A DNA stretch of 64,000 nucleotides from Siphonodentalium dalli (GCA_032622095.1 CP136066.1:189072716-189136715), one strand, 5' to 3'; positions 11,217 to 24,003 are shown, counted from the first letter of the stretch. The notes: generated from the sequence alone by a model not told the origin. A program made the numbers and translations.

Positions 11217-11605
11217 ACCCAACAAACCGGCCAAAACCGGCCAAATAAAGCTTCAACAGCCTAAAATATCTTCGGTCTGTCTCAATAGAACCATACAAAT
11301 ATGGATATCATTGGAACCGGCTCCTTGACCACATTGTGATAGTTACAGTTAGCCCTGTGCCAATGCATTCTCTTATATATGCGAGTCGACCATAGGTCGC
11401 CTCGCATATATAAGAGAATGCATTGGCCTAAAAAAAATCTTTTTTTAACACTTTTTACCATTTTTTCTTACATTCTTTAACAATTTTATAATTTTTAATG
11501 TGTTAAGCCAATGCATTCTCTTATATATGCGAGGCGACCTATGGTCGACTCGCATATATAAGAGAATGCATTGGCACATGGCCCTTCTGTTGGGTAAAGG
11601 GTTAA
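11217..11605 (+). mobile_element. C1 MITE
   Basis: Nearly identical to the copy at 503-901 over its full length, indicating recent spread. Confidence 0.93.
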
Positions 11606-11901
11606 AGCTATAACAACTAGAGGTTGTTACACTGGAGTTGCACTGGTCATGATATTACAAATTTATAGTTGGTGACGACTTTGACAAATAGACCAGAAAA
11701 CAAAGCCAATATACACATGTCAATAAATTGCTATATTTACATACAACTTTTTCAGAAAAATGGGGTGGGAGGGTGAATTTAATTTTGAATATTTGATTGT
11801 TCCTATTATAAATGGTCATGGACAGTTCTGGATATTGAAGCAGATACCTGTATCTATAATACAAGGTGATTTAGATTGTCTAATTTGATAAAATAGACTG
11901 A

Positions 11902-12154
11902 TTAACACTTTCATGATGGGAGCTGCGTTAAAATCATGTGCCAGTGCATTCTCTTATATATGCGAGTCTCCCATAGGGAGCCTCGCACATATAAGAGAAT
12001 GCACCGGCTTACATGGTGAAGGTAAAAATATTGTTTGGCCAATGCATTTTCTTATATATGCAAGGCTCTCTATTGGAGACTCGCATATATAAGAGAATGC
12101 ATTGGCACAGGGTTTTTGCAAAATTTCTTAAAGCTTCAGTCATGGAAGGGTTAA
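11902..12154. mobile_element. C2 MITE
   Basis: Complete copy between two oppositely oriented C1 copies. Confidence 0.9.
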
Positions 12155-12180
12155 TGGGTGATTGAAATGTAATTTGACGG

Positions 12181-12577
12181 TTAACCCTTTACCCAACAGA
12201 AGGGCCCTGTGCCAATGCATTCTCTTATATATGCGAGTCGACCATAGATCGCCTCGCATATATAAGAGAATGCATTGGCTTAACACATTAAAATTATAAA
12301 ATTGTTAAAGAATGTAAGAAAAAATGGTAAAAAGTGTTAAAAAAAGATTTTTTTAGGCCAATGCATTCTCTTATATATGCGAGGCGACCTATGGTCGACT
12401 CGCATATATAAGAGAATGCATTGGCACAGGGCTAACTGTAACTATCACAATGTGGTCAAGGAGCCGGTTCCAATGATATCCATATTTGTATGGTTCTATT
12501 GAGACAGACCGAAGATATTTTAGGCTGTTGAAGCTTTACTTGGCCGGTTTTGGCCGGTTTGTTGGGTAAAGGGTTAA
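12181..12577 (-). mobile_element. C1 MITE, inverted orientation
   Basis: Nearly identical to 11217-11605 but reversed, and separated from it by a C2 copy. Confidence 0.93.
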
Positions 12578-12754
12578 GGCATGAGAAAAAAAGTTTACAT
12601 AAAAGATATCCAAATAAAAAAATAAATTGAGGAGGGGACTAAAAATAGGGTTGGGAGGGGATGTAAATCTAGCAATTGTTTTATATTGGCCTAAATAAAG
12701 ATCTCAAATTTTCTCGCCAGCCTTCTTCCTTTCAAAACATCAATCCATAACGTG

Positions 12755-13300
12755 AATAGAGGATCTACAACTAGTCCCCAGTTTATAGCGGAATTTACAA
12801 AACGAGTTCAGTAAATTAGGTCTGGACCGAGCATTTGGCCAGGTCCAGACCTAATTTACTGGACGAGTTTTGTAAATTCCGCTAGAAACTGGGGACGAGT
12901 TGTAGATTCTATTTATTATATGAACCAAAAACTCAACAAAAATATTCTTAAATCAACAAATGGAACGCAAAACTAACATCGGCTTCTATAAGGCATGCGA
13001 TGACGTTTCCTGTAACTATGCGTTGTTTGCCCACGTAAATAAATAAATACAGACTCCTTGGTGTATTTAATGGCATATATTTAAATGACATAACTTTTCA
13101 AACTCTTCATTCATTATAGTTTGTTGGGAAAATATTGGAAGCCATAGTATTTTGAGACGTAGCGTACGGAATGTAAACAGACGACAAACCTAAAGTCAAA
13201 GGTCATCCGGCACATATTTCCTGTTATTAAACTAATGTTTAATATCATAATTTATAGAATGGGTTTATTGAATGGAATAAGGATAGGATCATGTAATAAA
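12755..13300. repeat. Dispersed repeat L1 with a long hairpin
   Basis: Bases 12755-12829 and 12841-12922 form a hairpin (CTACAACTAGTCCCCAG and inverse, with CAGTAAATTAGGTCTGGAC). The adjoining 12893-13300 matches 60298-60666. Confidence 0.8.
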
Positions 13301-13383
13301 GTCCATTCTGCCACACTGCCCCAATCAACCAGCATGATCATATCCTGTCATTTTCTATTCCAAAAATAATTTGAAAATGTTGC

Positions 13384-13645
13384 TTAACCCTTTGAGTGCC
13401 AGGGGCCGATCTCATCGGCCCTAAACCTACAAAATAAGTCTGTTAAAGAATATAAGAATAAATTATTAAAATTGTAAAAAATTGTAAAAAAAACAAAAAC
13501 AAAAAATAACAAAAAAATATTGTTAGGCCAATGCATTCTCTTATATATGCGAGGCGACCTATGGTCGACTCGCATATATAAGAGAATGCATTGGCACAGG
13601 GTATATGGGTTGATACAAAAATTGACCTGGCACTCAAAGGGTTAA
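13384..13645. mobile_element. C3 MITE, short form (GAGTGCCAGG ends)
   Basis: Runs from TTAACCCTTTGAGTGCCAGG to CTGGCACTCAAAGGGTTAA. It carries one C1-type core hairpin with the GCGACCTATGGTCG centre. Confidence 0.9.
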
Positions 13646-14016
13646 AGTGATATGAAACACTCCGGTTGGGTGATCAAATAGAAATGAAGAATAATCTTGC
13701 TCAAGGTAGCTATTTTTTACGAATATTAACAAAATTTACAGCGTACATCGCCATTCTTATATATTAATTAAATGCAATGACTCTTGATGGCGAAATCATT
13801 TGCGTTAGTTTATTGCCGATTGTTGCGTCCCGAATCGAGATGTAAATATTTACAATTAAGCGTAGTTCAGACGATGATTTCTATGGAGTGGTATGGTCGA
13901 TTTCTTTGAGTTTTCGGGACGTTAGTATAATGCTACATTCCCACAATTGGCATAGCGCCTGGGTACTAACTTGTCAGTTCTACGCACCCGAACAAGTCCA
14001 TAATATGTCTTTAAAT
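13645..14016 (+). repeat. Dispersed repeat J, copy 2
   Basis: Inverted match of 9647-10003, running directly into repeat K2. Confidence 0.8.
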
Positions 14017-14038
14017 ATTAAAAAAGAGTGTAGACTCG

Positions 14039-14226
14039 GAATGCAGTCAGCTGGTGAAGTATCCAAAAATGATGAAATAAATCATTATTAAAGTCAAACT
14101 TCACAATATTATATTGTATCTACAGTATCTTGCATCAAATAAGATTTTTTACTGTAAATGAGCAATCTTATTAATAGATATCATGGTGGTATGCACTAGT
14201 TCATCAAATTCTGTCATACCAGGTAG
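14039..14226 (+). repeat. Dispersed repeat K2, uninterrupted
   Basis: Serves as the empty-site version for K1: CTTATTAATAGATATCATGG is continuous at about 14168-14187. Confidence 0.82.
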
Positions 14227-14273
14227 TAGTACAAAACCAACTTTGTTATCACAGGACATCTTATGAATGTATA

Positions 14274-14482
14274 CAGTAAGTCCTAAATAATTTACCCCTA
14301 AATGAAAAATTATGGGAAATTTTTCAGGATTTAGTCGGAAATATGACTTGTTGCCATTCATCGGAAAGCTCTCAGTGAGAGCTTTCCGATGAATGGCAAT
14401 AAGCCATATTTCCGACTAAATCCTGAATTTTTTCCCCATAATTCTGTTGTGGTTAAAGGGTCATATACATCGGGCATTACTG
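14274..14482. mobile_element. Family A MITE, diverged
   Basis: Full-length but more mutated (ends CAGTAAGTCC and GGGCATTACTG). It lies 49 bp downstream of repeat K2. Confidence 0.85.
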
Positions 14483-15061
14483 TACACTACAAAAAGTTAT
14501 TAATACCTGAATATGTCTCTATTCTTTTCAAAATTCAGCTTCCGTTTCTTTTTCTCACTAATCCAGTATCCAACTGTTTTACAACCTTCCATGGTTCAAC
14601 GTGGGTCAGCAAACAGAAAAGTTCAATCCAACCGCATACTAAATCCGTAGTTATTCTACTCCAACACGTGTGGGGAAATAGTGCAGTACGATGCACGGTT
14701 GAGTGGTTATTACGCAAACTCCATCTTTCAGGTTCAGAGGACGCAATAAGCCGATAGTCAATTATTCATTCATGCTGTTGCAGGTAAACTACAGTCTCCT
14801 CTTTAAGAATTCACACCTCGTGGCATACAGTCACCATAAATCTGACAAACAATGTGTGTAGCTGCTTCTTGTGAACTTTCTGAACTACTTCTAGTTATCA
14901 ACCTGGAATGTAGAAAATAACTGATGACATACTACACGATCAAACTGAAATGATTTACCATACTGCGGCTCACTGCACAATATCAAAGTGAAATGTCAAG
15001 GCAATATAAAGGCTGAGGCAATTTTTCTTAATTATATGGTTCATGTGTCCGACAAGCCGTG
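14483..15061. other. No gene recognised; open frames on both strands
   Basis: Bases 14500-14757 are open on both strands without a recognisable domain. Confidence 0.35.
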
Positions 15062-15384
15062 GGAGCCTCGCATATATAAGAGAACGCGCTGGCTTGCAAG
15101 GTCAAGTTAAATATTGTTAGGCCAATGCATTCACTTATATATGCGAGGCTGCCTATACAGTAATGCTCTAAGTAATCGACTTCTTAACCACAGCAGAATC
15201 ATGGGTAACTTTTCAGGATTTAGTCGGAAATATGGCTCACTGAGAGCTTTCCGATGAATGGCAACAAGCCATATTTCCGACTAAATCCTGAAAAGTTACC
15301 CATAATTCTGCTGTGGTTAAGAAGTCGATTACTTAGAGCATTACTGTATATGTATGTCAAGAAGCTCCAGTCATGGAAGGTTAA
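15062..15384. mobile_element. C2 MITE, left-truncated, with nested family A copy
   Basis: Begins inside the first core hairpin (GTGGGAGCCTCGCAT) and ends CAGTCATGGAAGGTTAA; 15158-15346 is the nested element. Confidence 0.88.
15158..15346. mobile_element. Family A MITE nested in a C2 element
   Basis: The copy has a shortened loop. It interrupts the C2 element at a TA after GAGGCTGCC, and C2 sequence resumes after 15348. Confidence 0.9.
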
Positions 15385-16159
15385 ATATAACTATAATATT
15401 TTAATTCAGGACGCGCCTGACCTGCCAACTAATCGAAAAAATTATTACTCACAAACCAAATAAATGAAAATGAACTAATAAAACATGGTCCCATGACACA
15501 TTCAACAGGGTTTTATTTATGGGTGGTACAGCTACCTGTCAAGGTGAAAATGTAACAACAGTATGATATCAGGACTGCCACCAGCATATCTGTGATTAAT
15601 GCACTGAAGTACCAGATATTTGCACAACTTAACAGCACAATGCTTTCAATGTAAATACAGTATAACAAGAAAACCATAGTCAGAAATGGTAACGCGCTCA
15701 AGATCATATATGATATAGCCATGCTTGTAATAATAGAATATAAAATATATTGGTTTCGAGAATGACCAGAATTCCGTTAAAATAACAATAACAACCAGCA
15801 CCTACATGTAATTAACGAAATGGCGGCCGACTCGGCCGTCTCCGACCACAACCATCAGTGGGCTGCAGAACGAAACATATCTATAAAAGTTGAAATATAA
15901 GACTTACAAATTATCTTTTAAATTTCTTTTATTGGTAATTGACATAGCTTGTCACAAACCAAAAATCAACATTACTGACTTAATAATGTAAAGGACAATA
16001 AACAAAATTGAAATTCCCAACTACACCTTTTACCGGACTCGGTCTCCTGGTCGCGCAGTTCGACTTTTAAACCGGAAAAACCAATTATCTATAAATAAAA
16101 TGCGCGTGTTAATAACAGTTATAAAGCCTCTATGATGACTTATATTAGGCTGGTAGCAT
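15385..16159. other. No gene recognised
   Basis: AT-rich, with one GC-rich patch (GGCGGCCGACTCGGCCG) near 15822. No repeat partner noted. Confidence 0.4.
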
Positions 16160-16540
16160 CAAGCCTGAGATTAGTGTGCCTGTCATTTGCAGAATGAGGT
16201 CCCCAGAGGGTGAATTTAGTTATGCTATCCCGCATAGCAGGCTAGCATCAACAAATTCACCCTCTGGGGACCTCATGCTACATGGCCTTATCTTCTTTGG
16301 GAGACATAGACTCAGGTTTGAAGTTCCCAAATGGTGAATTTGTGATGAACACCCATTGGGAACCTCGATTATGCAATGTGTTGTCTGCCAATTTGGGGAT
16401 ATAGAGAAACTAAACTAAAAAGAAATAGAATCTATGTGAAGAAGATTCTATAGAAATTTGATAATAAAGAAACTTTCCAGAGAAGTTGAAGCCAAAGCAG
16501 AATGAGATCCCCAGAGGGTGAATTTAGTGATGCTAGCTAG
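16160..16540. mobile_element. Family B MITE, long form, right end missing
   Basis: Truncated at GTGATGCTAGC and joined to a fragment ending AGAAAGGGTTAA (C5 end). Confidence 0.82.
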
Positions 16541-17094
16541 AATAGAAAGGGTTAAGGATTCTGGATAAGTTACGTGTTATCACGAACAAAACTTTTATAT
16601 CCTTGGTGACTATGTACATTCAGGAGAACCTGCCATGAATCTCTACTCTGCATACAGTTTGTATTGTCATAAACCTGGACATGAAATATGAAATGATAAA
16701 ATTTATTGCATTTGACTTTTAGAATATCAGATATATATACACCTTGAGGCTTGTTTTAATTTTAATGGTACAAGCTTTTGACCAAAACAATGACCTTTTA
16801 TCTGAAATGGTTGAAAGCTTGTGTCATTAAATTATAACATGTTCCATGATTTATTGCACACCCATTGGTTTATTTATGAGAAATACAGCAAAATACAGAA
16901 GATTTCAAAATGTTGCCAGTCAAAACCAATGACCCCAATAGATCGACCCCAAGTCATTCCTTATGATGATGATGATGATAATGACCAGTTTTATATAGCG
17001 ATTAACCAATTACTTGCTCTAACACACTTGGTACAATATTACACCAGTCATTTGTACAAGCCAACTAATGAACCGGCTGCAGCTATTGCAGGCG

Positions 17095-17370
17095 CTGCTC
17101 TAGTTTGATCTGATGCTCTGATACTCATCACTATGACTAGCTGACTGGTACTCGTTTAACGCATGAGCAACGAAGCCGACACAGTACGAGCGACCTTGCT
17201 CAAGGATCACAGGTTTTGAAACAGCGAGCAATCCTACAATTGCACGTCGCCCAAAGCGACCAAGCCACTGCTGTGTGTGGAGACTCAATGACCGGCGGCA
17301 CACTGCGAACCCATATCGATGTGTTTACAGTGAATACAAGTCCGACACGCTAACCACCGGACCACGGTGT
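17095..17370 (-). mobile_element. tRNA-derived SINE
   Basis: On the minus strand the element starts near 17370 with an A-box-like TGGTTAGCGTGTCGG (17342-17356). A B-box-like GGGTTCGCAGTG follows (17301-17312). The body contains CCTTGAGCAAGGTCGCTCG. The 3' boundary is uncertain. Upstream on the plus strand are a (GAT)n run and TTTATATAGCG. Confidence 0.6.
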
Positions 17371-17764
17371 ATAATCATTTTCCAGTAAATTTTAATAGAA
17401 CATAAATATTTTGAACAACTTTTCAAAACTACCAAAACAATTATAAGTCACACAGTCTCCCAATAACAACAATCATCGAGTGCACACAATTGGCTTGAAG
17501 TGACCTAAGCATTTCCAATGTTCATAAACCAATAACTGTCGACTTCAGTTATTGGTATATGAACATCGGAAATGTTCATGTATTAAAACCACATGGCAAA
17601 ATGTACTTATTCCTAACGGGCCCTAATTGTATGAATGTCGATGGTGTGTGATTATATTACAATGTATGGGATTCTGTACCCAAAATGCCAGTAACTTGTG
17701 ATATGGAAATAACAGATTATCCTATTTCATATTAAATAGCAACTATTTACCAAGTGCACTGGGG

Positions 17765-18018
17765 CAAGCCTAGAAATAGGGTGTCTGTCATTTGCAGAAT
17801 GAGGTCCCCAGAGGGTGAATTTAGTGATGCTACCCCGCATAGCGGGCTAGCATCACCAAATTCACCCTCTGGGAACCTCATTCTGCTGAGGTGTAAGCAG
17901 AATGAGGTCCCCAGAGGGTGAATTTGGTGATGCTAGCCCGCTATGCGGGGTAGCATCACTAAATTCACCCTCTGGGGACCTCATTCTGCAAATGACAGAC
18001 ACCCTATTTCAAGGCTTG
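17765..18018. mobile_element. Family B MITE, short form
   Basis: Perfect 8 bp duplication CACTGGGG at 17757-17764 and 18019-18026. Confidence 0.95.
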
Positions 18019-18193
18019 CACTGGGGCTTATGTGCCATGGGTAAATATGGACAATTACTGTTACTTATCACTTTGAAAGGTCAACCTTCACTGCCCTATT
18101 ATATATTCCATATGAAGTGTTCAATGGAAATCAAATATTAGTCAGACATGAGTCCACATAGAGGTAACTGATTGTTACCTATATGTGCACATA

Positions 18194-18404
18194 CAATATT
18201 GCCCTAACTAATCGACTCCTTAAACACAGCAGAATTATGGGTAACTTTTCAGGATTTAGTCGGAAATATGGCTTGTTGCCATTCATCGGAAAGCTCTGTG
18301 AGAGCTTTCCGATGAATGGCAACAAGCCATATTTCCAAATAATTCCTGAAAAGTTACCCATAATTCTGCTGTGGTTAAGGAGTCGATTATTTAGGGCATA
18401 ACTG
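18194..18404. mobile_element. Family A MITE abutting repeat K3
   Basis: A complete foldback. Its right end meets the K repeat at TA-TCTGGTATGAC, the same K position used by the copy at 10890. Confidence 0.88.
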
Positions 18405-18600
18405 TATCTGGTATGACAGAATTTGATGAACTGCATGGTGCATACCACCATGATATATACTAATAAGATTGCTCATTTACAGTAAAAAAATCTTATTTGA
18501 TGCAACATACTATAGATAGAATATAATATTGTGAAGTTTGACTTTAATAATAATTTATTTCATCATTTTCGGAAACTTCACCAGCTGGCTGCATTCTGAT
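18405..18600 (-). repeat. Dispersed repeat K3
   Basis: Inverse orientation, also continuous at the TTAA region (ATATATACTAATAAG); its end abuts a family A MITE. Confidence 0.8.
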
Positions 18601-18914
18601 GCTGATTTGATACTTACATACTGTAGGTAGAATAATGGATCTTACATGGACTTGTCTATTAACCCTCCGATAACTGGTCATTCCGCTGATGAGTACTCAT
18701 TTGAACTCCCAGTCATTTGCACGGTTTGTAGTTAAAGAGTGTGTATCTCTTACAACAACAATATTAAATGCTTTCAAGACTACAACTAGCTTTTTTATGA
18801 ATAAAATCAAATAGACCTGAAGATTGTGAATATTATTCGTCTATAAACCGAATGTAATTTGCGGTGAAATCTGTTAGTTGAAATGAGATTTGCCTTGATT
18901 GACGGTGCTACAGT

Positions 18915-19035
18915 ACGGTAATGCTCTAATTAATCGACTTCTTAACCACAGCAGAATTATGGGTAACTTTTCAGGATTTAGTTGGAAATATGGCTTGAAA
19001 AGTTACCCATAATTCTGCTGTGGTTAAGAAGTCGA
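18915..19035. mobile_element. Family A MITE, internally deleted and interrupted
   Basis: The middle of the hairpin is missing (GGCTTG joins directly to AAAAGTTACC). The right end is replaced by a C1 element inserted at TTAA in GTCGATTAA; the distal family A end was not found beyond C1. Confidence 0.85.
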
Positions 19036-19372
19036 TTAACCCTTTACCCAACAAACTGGCCAAAACCGGCCAAATAAAGCTTCAACAGCCTAAAATATCT
19101 TCGGTCTGTCTCAATAGAACCATACAAATATGGATATCATTGGAACCGGCTCCTTGACCACATTGTGATAGTTACAGTTATGCCCTGTGCCAATGCATTC
19201 TCTTATATATGCGAGTCGACCATAGGTCGCCTCGCATATATAAGAGAATGCATTGGCCTAAAAAAAATCTTAAGCCAATGCATTCTCTTATATATGCGAG
19301 GCGACCTATGGTCGACTTGCATATATAAGAGAATGCATTGGCACAGGGCCGTTCTGTTGGGTAAAGGGTTAA
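19036..19372 (+). mobile_element. C1 MITE with shortened spacer
   Basis: The AT-rich spacer between the two core hairpins is deleted. It is inserted at TTAA inside the family A copy at 18915. Confidence 0.92.
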
Positions 19373-20098
19373 TTGATAGGAGTGTTTCCGGAAAGGTGTC
19401 TTCGATTCATATCTATTATTTTATTTGTATACCCCGGCAACTATATTAAACTTTCTTAGACGAGATATGGTACACTATCTTTCAAAATGAGAGGTCGATC
19501 ATGATCGAGATGTTTAACACATCCCTCAGCAATACGATCGGAATCATAATCTTGAGTTTTGATGTTGAATTTAAGGAGTATACTATGAAGTACTTAAAAG
19601 TAGTATAGAAAAATGTACATAATAAGACAAATTCTCATTTATTGGAGTTTATGGGTTCTGGTGCCAATTGTTCACCAGTAGTACTATAAATTTGACATCG
19701 GTGCCAGGGCATATAATAACATTGGAATACCCTGAGACACTAACCTGAGATAAATGTACACAGTCCATACCCTTGTGGTCAGTTTACAACAACAACGTCT
19801 TTGATTGGTCAGAGAGCTGCGCAACATATCCCATGTTTATGTCTAGAGCCATCAACATAAGGGAAACAAGACAACCGTTTCATTGCCTCTTGCTGGCCTG
19901 TTTTTTTTTAATGACATCAATCAACTGTGACAGTATGAACAAATTGGAAACTATGGTTCATGGCAATAATCCACCCTTTGACTGGAGAACAACATTTTTG
20001 AAGTACTTATTTTATTTAGTGTTATCTGACCCTTTTGTTGCCTCCTTCCCAGGACCCCCTGACATGATAAACTAAAAAGAGTCCATTTTTAAATGCTA
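19373..20098. other. No gene recognised; one unassigned open frame
   Basis: A plus-strand frame with first ATG at 19833 runs 81 codons to 20075. It contains a hydrophobic stretch (CLLLACFFLM). No family is recognised. Confidence 0.3.
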
Positions 20099-20389
20099 CA
20101 GTAATGCCCTAATTAATCGACAGCTTAACAACAGCAGAATTATGGGTAACTTTTCAGGATTTAGTCGGAAATATGGCTTGTTGCCATTCATTGGAAAGCT
20201 CGCAGGGAGAGCGTTCCAATGAATGGCAACAAGCCATATTTCCGACTATTTCCGGAAATATGGCTTGTTGCCATTCATCTCACTGAGAGCTTTCCGATGA
20301 ATGGCAACAAGTCATATTTCCGACTAAATCCTGAAAAGTTACCCATAAATCTGCTGTGGTTAAGGAGTTGATTAATTAGGGCATTACTG
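20099..20389. mobile_element. Family A MITE with extra inner hairpin segment
   Basis: The ends are intact, but the inner arm from TTTCCG to CCATTCAT is repeated, giving about 290 bp. Confidence 0.9.
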
Positions 20390-20653
20390 TATATAGTACT
20401 CAATATAGTACTCAATACCCTTCAGTGGCCCCTAAAGTTCACTCAACCATGATGAAGGAAATCCACCCAGTGGGACTGCCAAAGAATTTTGAAGTACTGC
20501 TCATATTCTGAAAACATCCCGACAAATGAACAATGGACTATTCCAATTTATACTTTTAGAACTAAATGGGAGAGTCCATTCAGTCATGAATGGGTTTCAG
20601 CTTACAATAAGGTTAACATGATAGCTAAAAATAACTCAATGATACCTTAGAAT

Positions 20654-20718
20654 CAAGCCTTGAAATAGTGTGTCTGTCATTTGCAGAATGAGGTCCCCAG
20701 AGGGTGAATTTAGTGATG
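20654..20718. mobile_element. Family B left-end fragment
   Basis: Breaks off at AATTTAGTGATG, where a C2 right-end fragment begins. Confidence 0.85.
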
Positions 20719-20743
20719 TCAGGAAGCTCCAGTCAGGAAAGGG
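20718..20743. mobile_element. C2 right-end fragment
   Basis: Contains TCAGGAAGCTCCAGTCAGG and then AAAGGGTTAA. It is part of an inverted duplication with 24900-24993. Confidence 0.8.
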
Positions 20744-21438
20744 TTAAAACACCAAAGAGTTAAAACCACATCATTACCCACTTGAGTTTTAACCCTTTCT
20801 AAACTGAATGAATTCTCCCACCCAGTCATAGAAGTATACATTCAGGGTTTCAGTTACAGGGGCAGTGGGTCACTTTCAGGGTCCTTTTCCCCTCACCCAA
20901 ATTCCCCCTGCAACATATTCCCCTACTGACCAACAGACTAATGCCTACAAGTACATGTACATCACCTGTGTGTGGTATCTGTTACTTAATAAACCCACAG
21001 GGAGTGATAAACGAAGATTATATTATATTTACCTGCTAACGCTGATCACAAGGGAACAATTTTGCATGAAAAGAATGCTTTTTCAGGGCTAAACACATCG
21101 ATAATTATTTCCTAATTCTGAAAGATATTCTAGCGAACATTGCTAAAAGCTTAAAGCCATGTGGTTGATTGAACTTGATTCTTTCTGGTTATGTTGCGAT
21201 TACGTTACGTTACTTTTCTGTTCTATGATATTATGTAGACATGCTTTAGATGTTAGCCACTGAAGGATGATCAGTAAAAGTGCATGGTATAGCATGTTAC
21301 GTGATGAATGTAGTGATGTTTGACATAGAAATAAATTGTGAATTTAAACAATTTCCTCTATCGTTGTTGGTGGCGGCATCAGAAATTATCAGTACACTTA
21401 TTTTACCTGCGAATTTAACACAATTGCCTAACTATATT

Positions 21439-21811
21439 CAAGCCTTGAAAGAGTGTGTCATTTACACAGAATGAGGTCCCCAGAGGGTGAATTTAGTTAC
21501 GCTACCCAGCACAGTGGGCTAGCATCACTAGAGTCTCAAATTAACATTGTATTTCTTAACTTTTTCCCTTCTGTTCAGTGTTTATATCCCCTTATTTGTA
21601 GAAAAAAAAATGTATAATCGAGGTGTCCAATGGGTGAACATCACCAACTTCAACTGGGGAACTGCAATCTGATCCTTGGTCTCCCATAGCTGTTGATGCC
21701 TAAGCAAAATGAGGCACCCAGAGGGTGAATTTGGTGTGCAGGAGAGTGTCACTAAATTCACACTCTGGGGACTTTAATCTGCAAATGACAGACACACTAT
21801 GTCACGCATTG
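21439..21811. mobile_element. Family B MITE, rearranged long form
   Basis: Both ends are recognisable, but the first hairpin lacks its second arm and the right end reads TCACGCATTG. Confidence 0.78.
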
Positions 21812-22391
21812 TAACTACTCATCAATGAGAACAAGAACAAGGGGTGATCAGGTAATAAAGGTTACACTGGTGTCAATAAGGTTCGGAGTGACATCTAGCG
21901 GATGCGGGAGGAATATATAGGAGAGAATAAAATAGACACAGGGCCCCGATTGGTCAATAGCCTTGTGTGCTTTTTGCATAAAAAAATCATCACACCTCTT
22001 CCCTATGATTTCCCATAAAATAGCCATTGTCACAGGAATTAACCGTCTGTAGTGAAGTTTGAATTTTTTGGTGTGGTCTAAAGTATGACAGTATTTTTTA
22101 TGCGGTTCTGACACTAGTTACGAAAACACAAGAATTAAAGGCGAATTCCCTGCTAGACAGACATGATTTTTTTGCGCAAAAAGTTTCCCCAAATGTCAAT
22201 TTTTCAGATTTAAAGAAAATTTTGGACCCAAAGTTTATATTGCCAACACTATACGCTAAAGCGTTAGCACAGAGGCCTATGGAAAACATTTATACCAGTG
22301 TAACCTAAAAGCAGACAACAGAATCCTGGGACAGACAGAACAAAAACCCAGATAAAATACAAGAGCAGAAGGATTCATATTCATTGGTGGG

Positions 22392-22646
22392 CAAGCCTTG
22401 AAATAGTGTGTCCGTCATTTGCAGAATGAGGTCCCCAGAGGGTTAATTTAGTGATGCTACCCCCGCATAGTGGGCTAGCATCACCAAATTCACCCTCTGG
22501 GGACCTCATTCTGCTTACACCTCAGCAGAATGAGGTTCCCAGAGGGTGAATTTGGTGATGCTAGCCCACTATGCGGGGTAGCATCACTAAATTCACCCTC
22601 TGGGGACCTGATTCTTAAAATGACAGACACCCTATTTCAAGGCTTG
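22392..22646. mobile_element. Family B MITE, short form
   Basis: Perfect 8 bp duplication TTGGTGGG at 22384-22391 and 22647-22654. Confidence 0.95.
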
Positions 22647-23064
22647 TTGGTGGGAATTGTTCAGATAACAAGTTCAACAAACGACCTATAATTTGTTGAA
22701 CTTTATCTAAACATTTCCCAAGGGAACTAATCGTCAATGATATTTGCATTAGAAATGATTAAAAACAGAAGAAATGTTTATTGTCAATGACACTGCAGAC
22801 CTGTGACAAAAACAAATGCTTCGGCCTTCGGGGATGATTTAGGGTGCTATGATTATTCAAATATTGAATGAAACACCAAATGAACATTCACGAATTGAAT
22901 TAAATCAAACATTTATTTTGGTACAAGCAAACAACATAAAATGTTGGCAAGAAAGTCAATATCTTATTTATTATTTAAAGATCACTTTATCATGCAGACA
23001 GCTGTCAAATGAGCACATTTTATGCCAGTAACCTTATTATCCTCTGTTAACCCAAGCATTACTA

Positions 23065-23277
23065 CCCGTAATGCCCTAAATAATCGACTCCTTAACCACA
23101 GCAGAATTATGGGTAATTTTTCAGGATTTAGTTGGAAATATGGCTTGTTGTCATTCATCGGAAAGCTCTCAGTGAGAGCTTTTCGGTGAATGGTAACAAG
23201 CCATATTTCCTTACTAAATCCTGAAAAATTACCCATAATTCTTGTGGTGAAGGAGTCGATTATTTAGGGCATTACTG
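23065..23277. mobile_element. Family A MITE, complete
   Basis: Both arms and the TA-flanked right end are present; the left end reads CCCGTAATGCCC. Confidence 0.88.
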
Positions 23278-23592
23278 TACCTGTAAATACTCATTGATAA
23301 GTTATGTTTAACCAATGAATAGGAATCCTTCTGCACTTGTAGTATCATTTTCCTGGACATCCCTTAAAACGAATTATAGACTATTCCAATATATACTTTT
23401 ATAACTGGGTGGGAGAATCCGTTTAGTACAAAACGGGTTAATGGGTAGTCCAGTCCCTATGGATCCTGCAGTTCTTCACAACAGACGATAGCAAGTGAAT
23501 TACTCGTCTGGAACAGAAATCTTCCAATATACAGGTGCTAAAGGTTACAAGCAACTAAATAATTTCCCAAAGGTGGCGGGAACTTAAATGTT

Positions 23593-24003
23593 GCCAGACA
23601 ATTACAGAATGAGGTCCCCAGATGATGATGCTACCTCACACATTGGGCTAGCATCGCTAAATTCATCCTCTTGAGACCTCATCCTGGATGGCCTCATCTG
23701 CCATGGGAGACCTAGACACAGATTTAATTTCCCAGACGGCAATGTGCACCCATTGGTCACCTGATTATGCAATGTGTCGTCTGCGAAAGTGGAGATTTAG
23801 AGAAACTAAACTAAAAAAGAAACTTTCTCAAGAAACTAAAAAACTTGTTAATTTGATAATAAAGACACAGAAGTTGAGACCAAAGCAGAATGAGGTCCCC
23901 AGAGGGTGAATTTATTGATACTAGCCCTCTGTGCGGGGTAGCATTACAAAATTCACCTTCTGGGGACCTCATTCTGCAAATGTCCAGCACCATATTCTCA
24001 GGG
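23593..24003. mobile_element. Family B MITE, diverged long form
   Basis: The hairpins are eroded and the ends lack CAAGCC. Its right flank is found inverted beside the copy at 38349. Confidence 0.78.

Noticed and set aside
17295-17370. Possible functional tRNA gene
   Set aside because: A- and B-box-like motifs are present, but no cloverleaf with paired acceptor and anticodon arms could be drawn. The context fits a SINE head.
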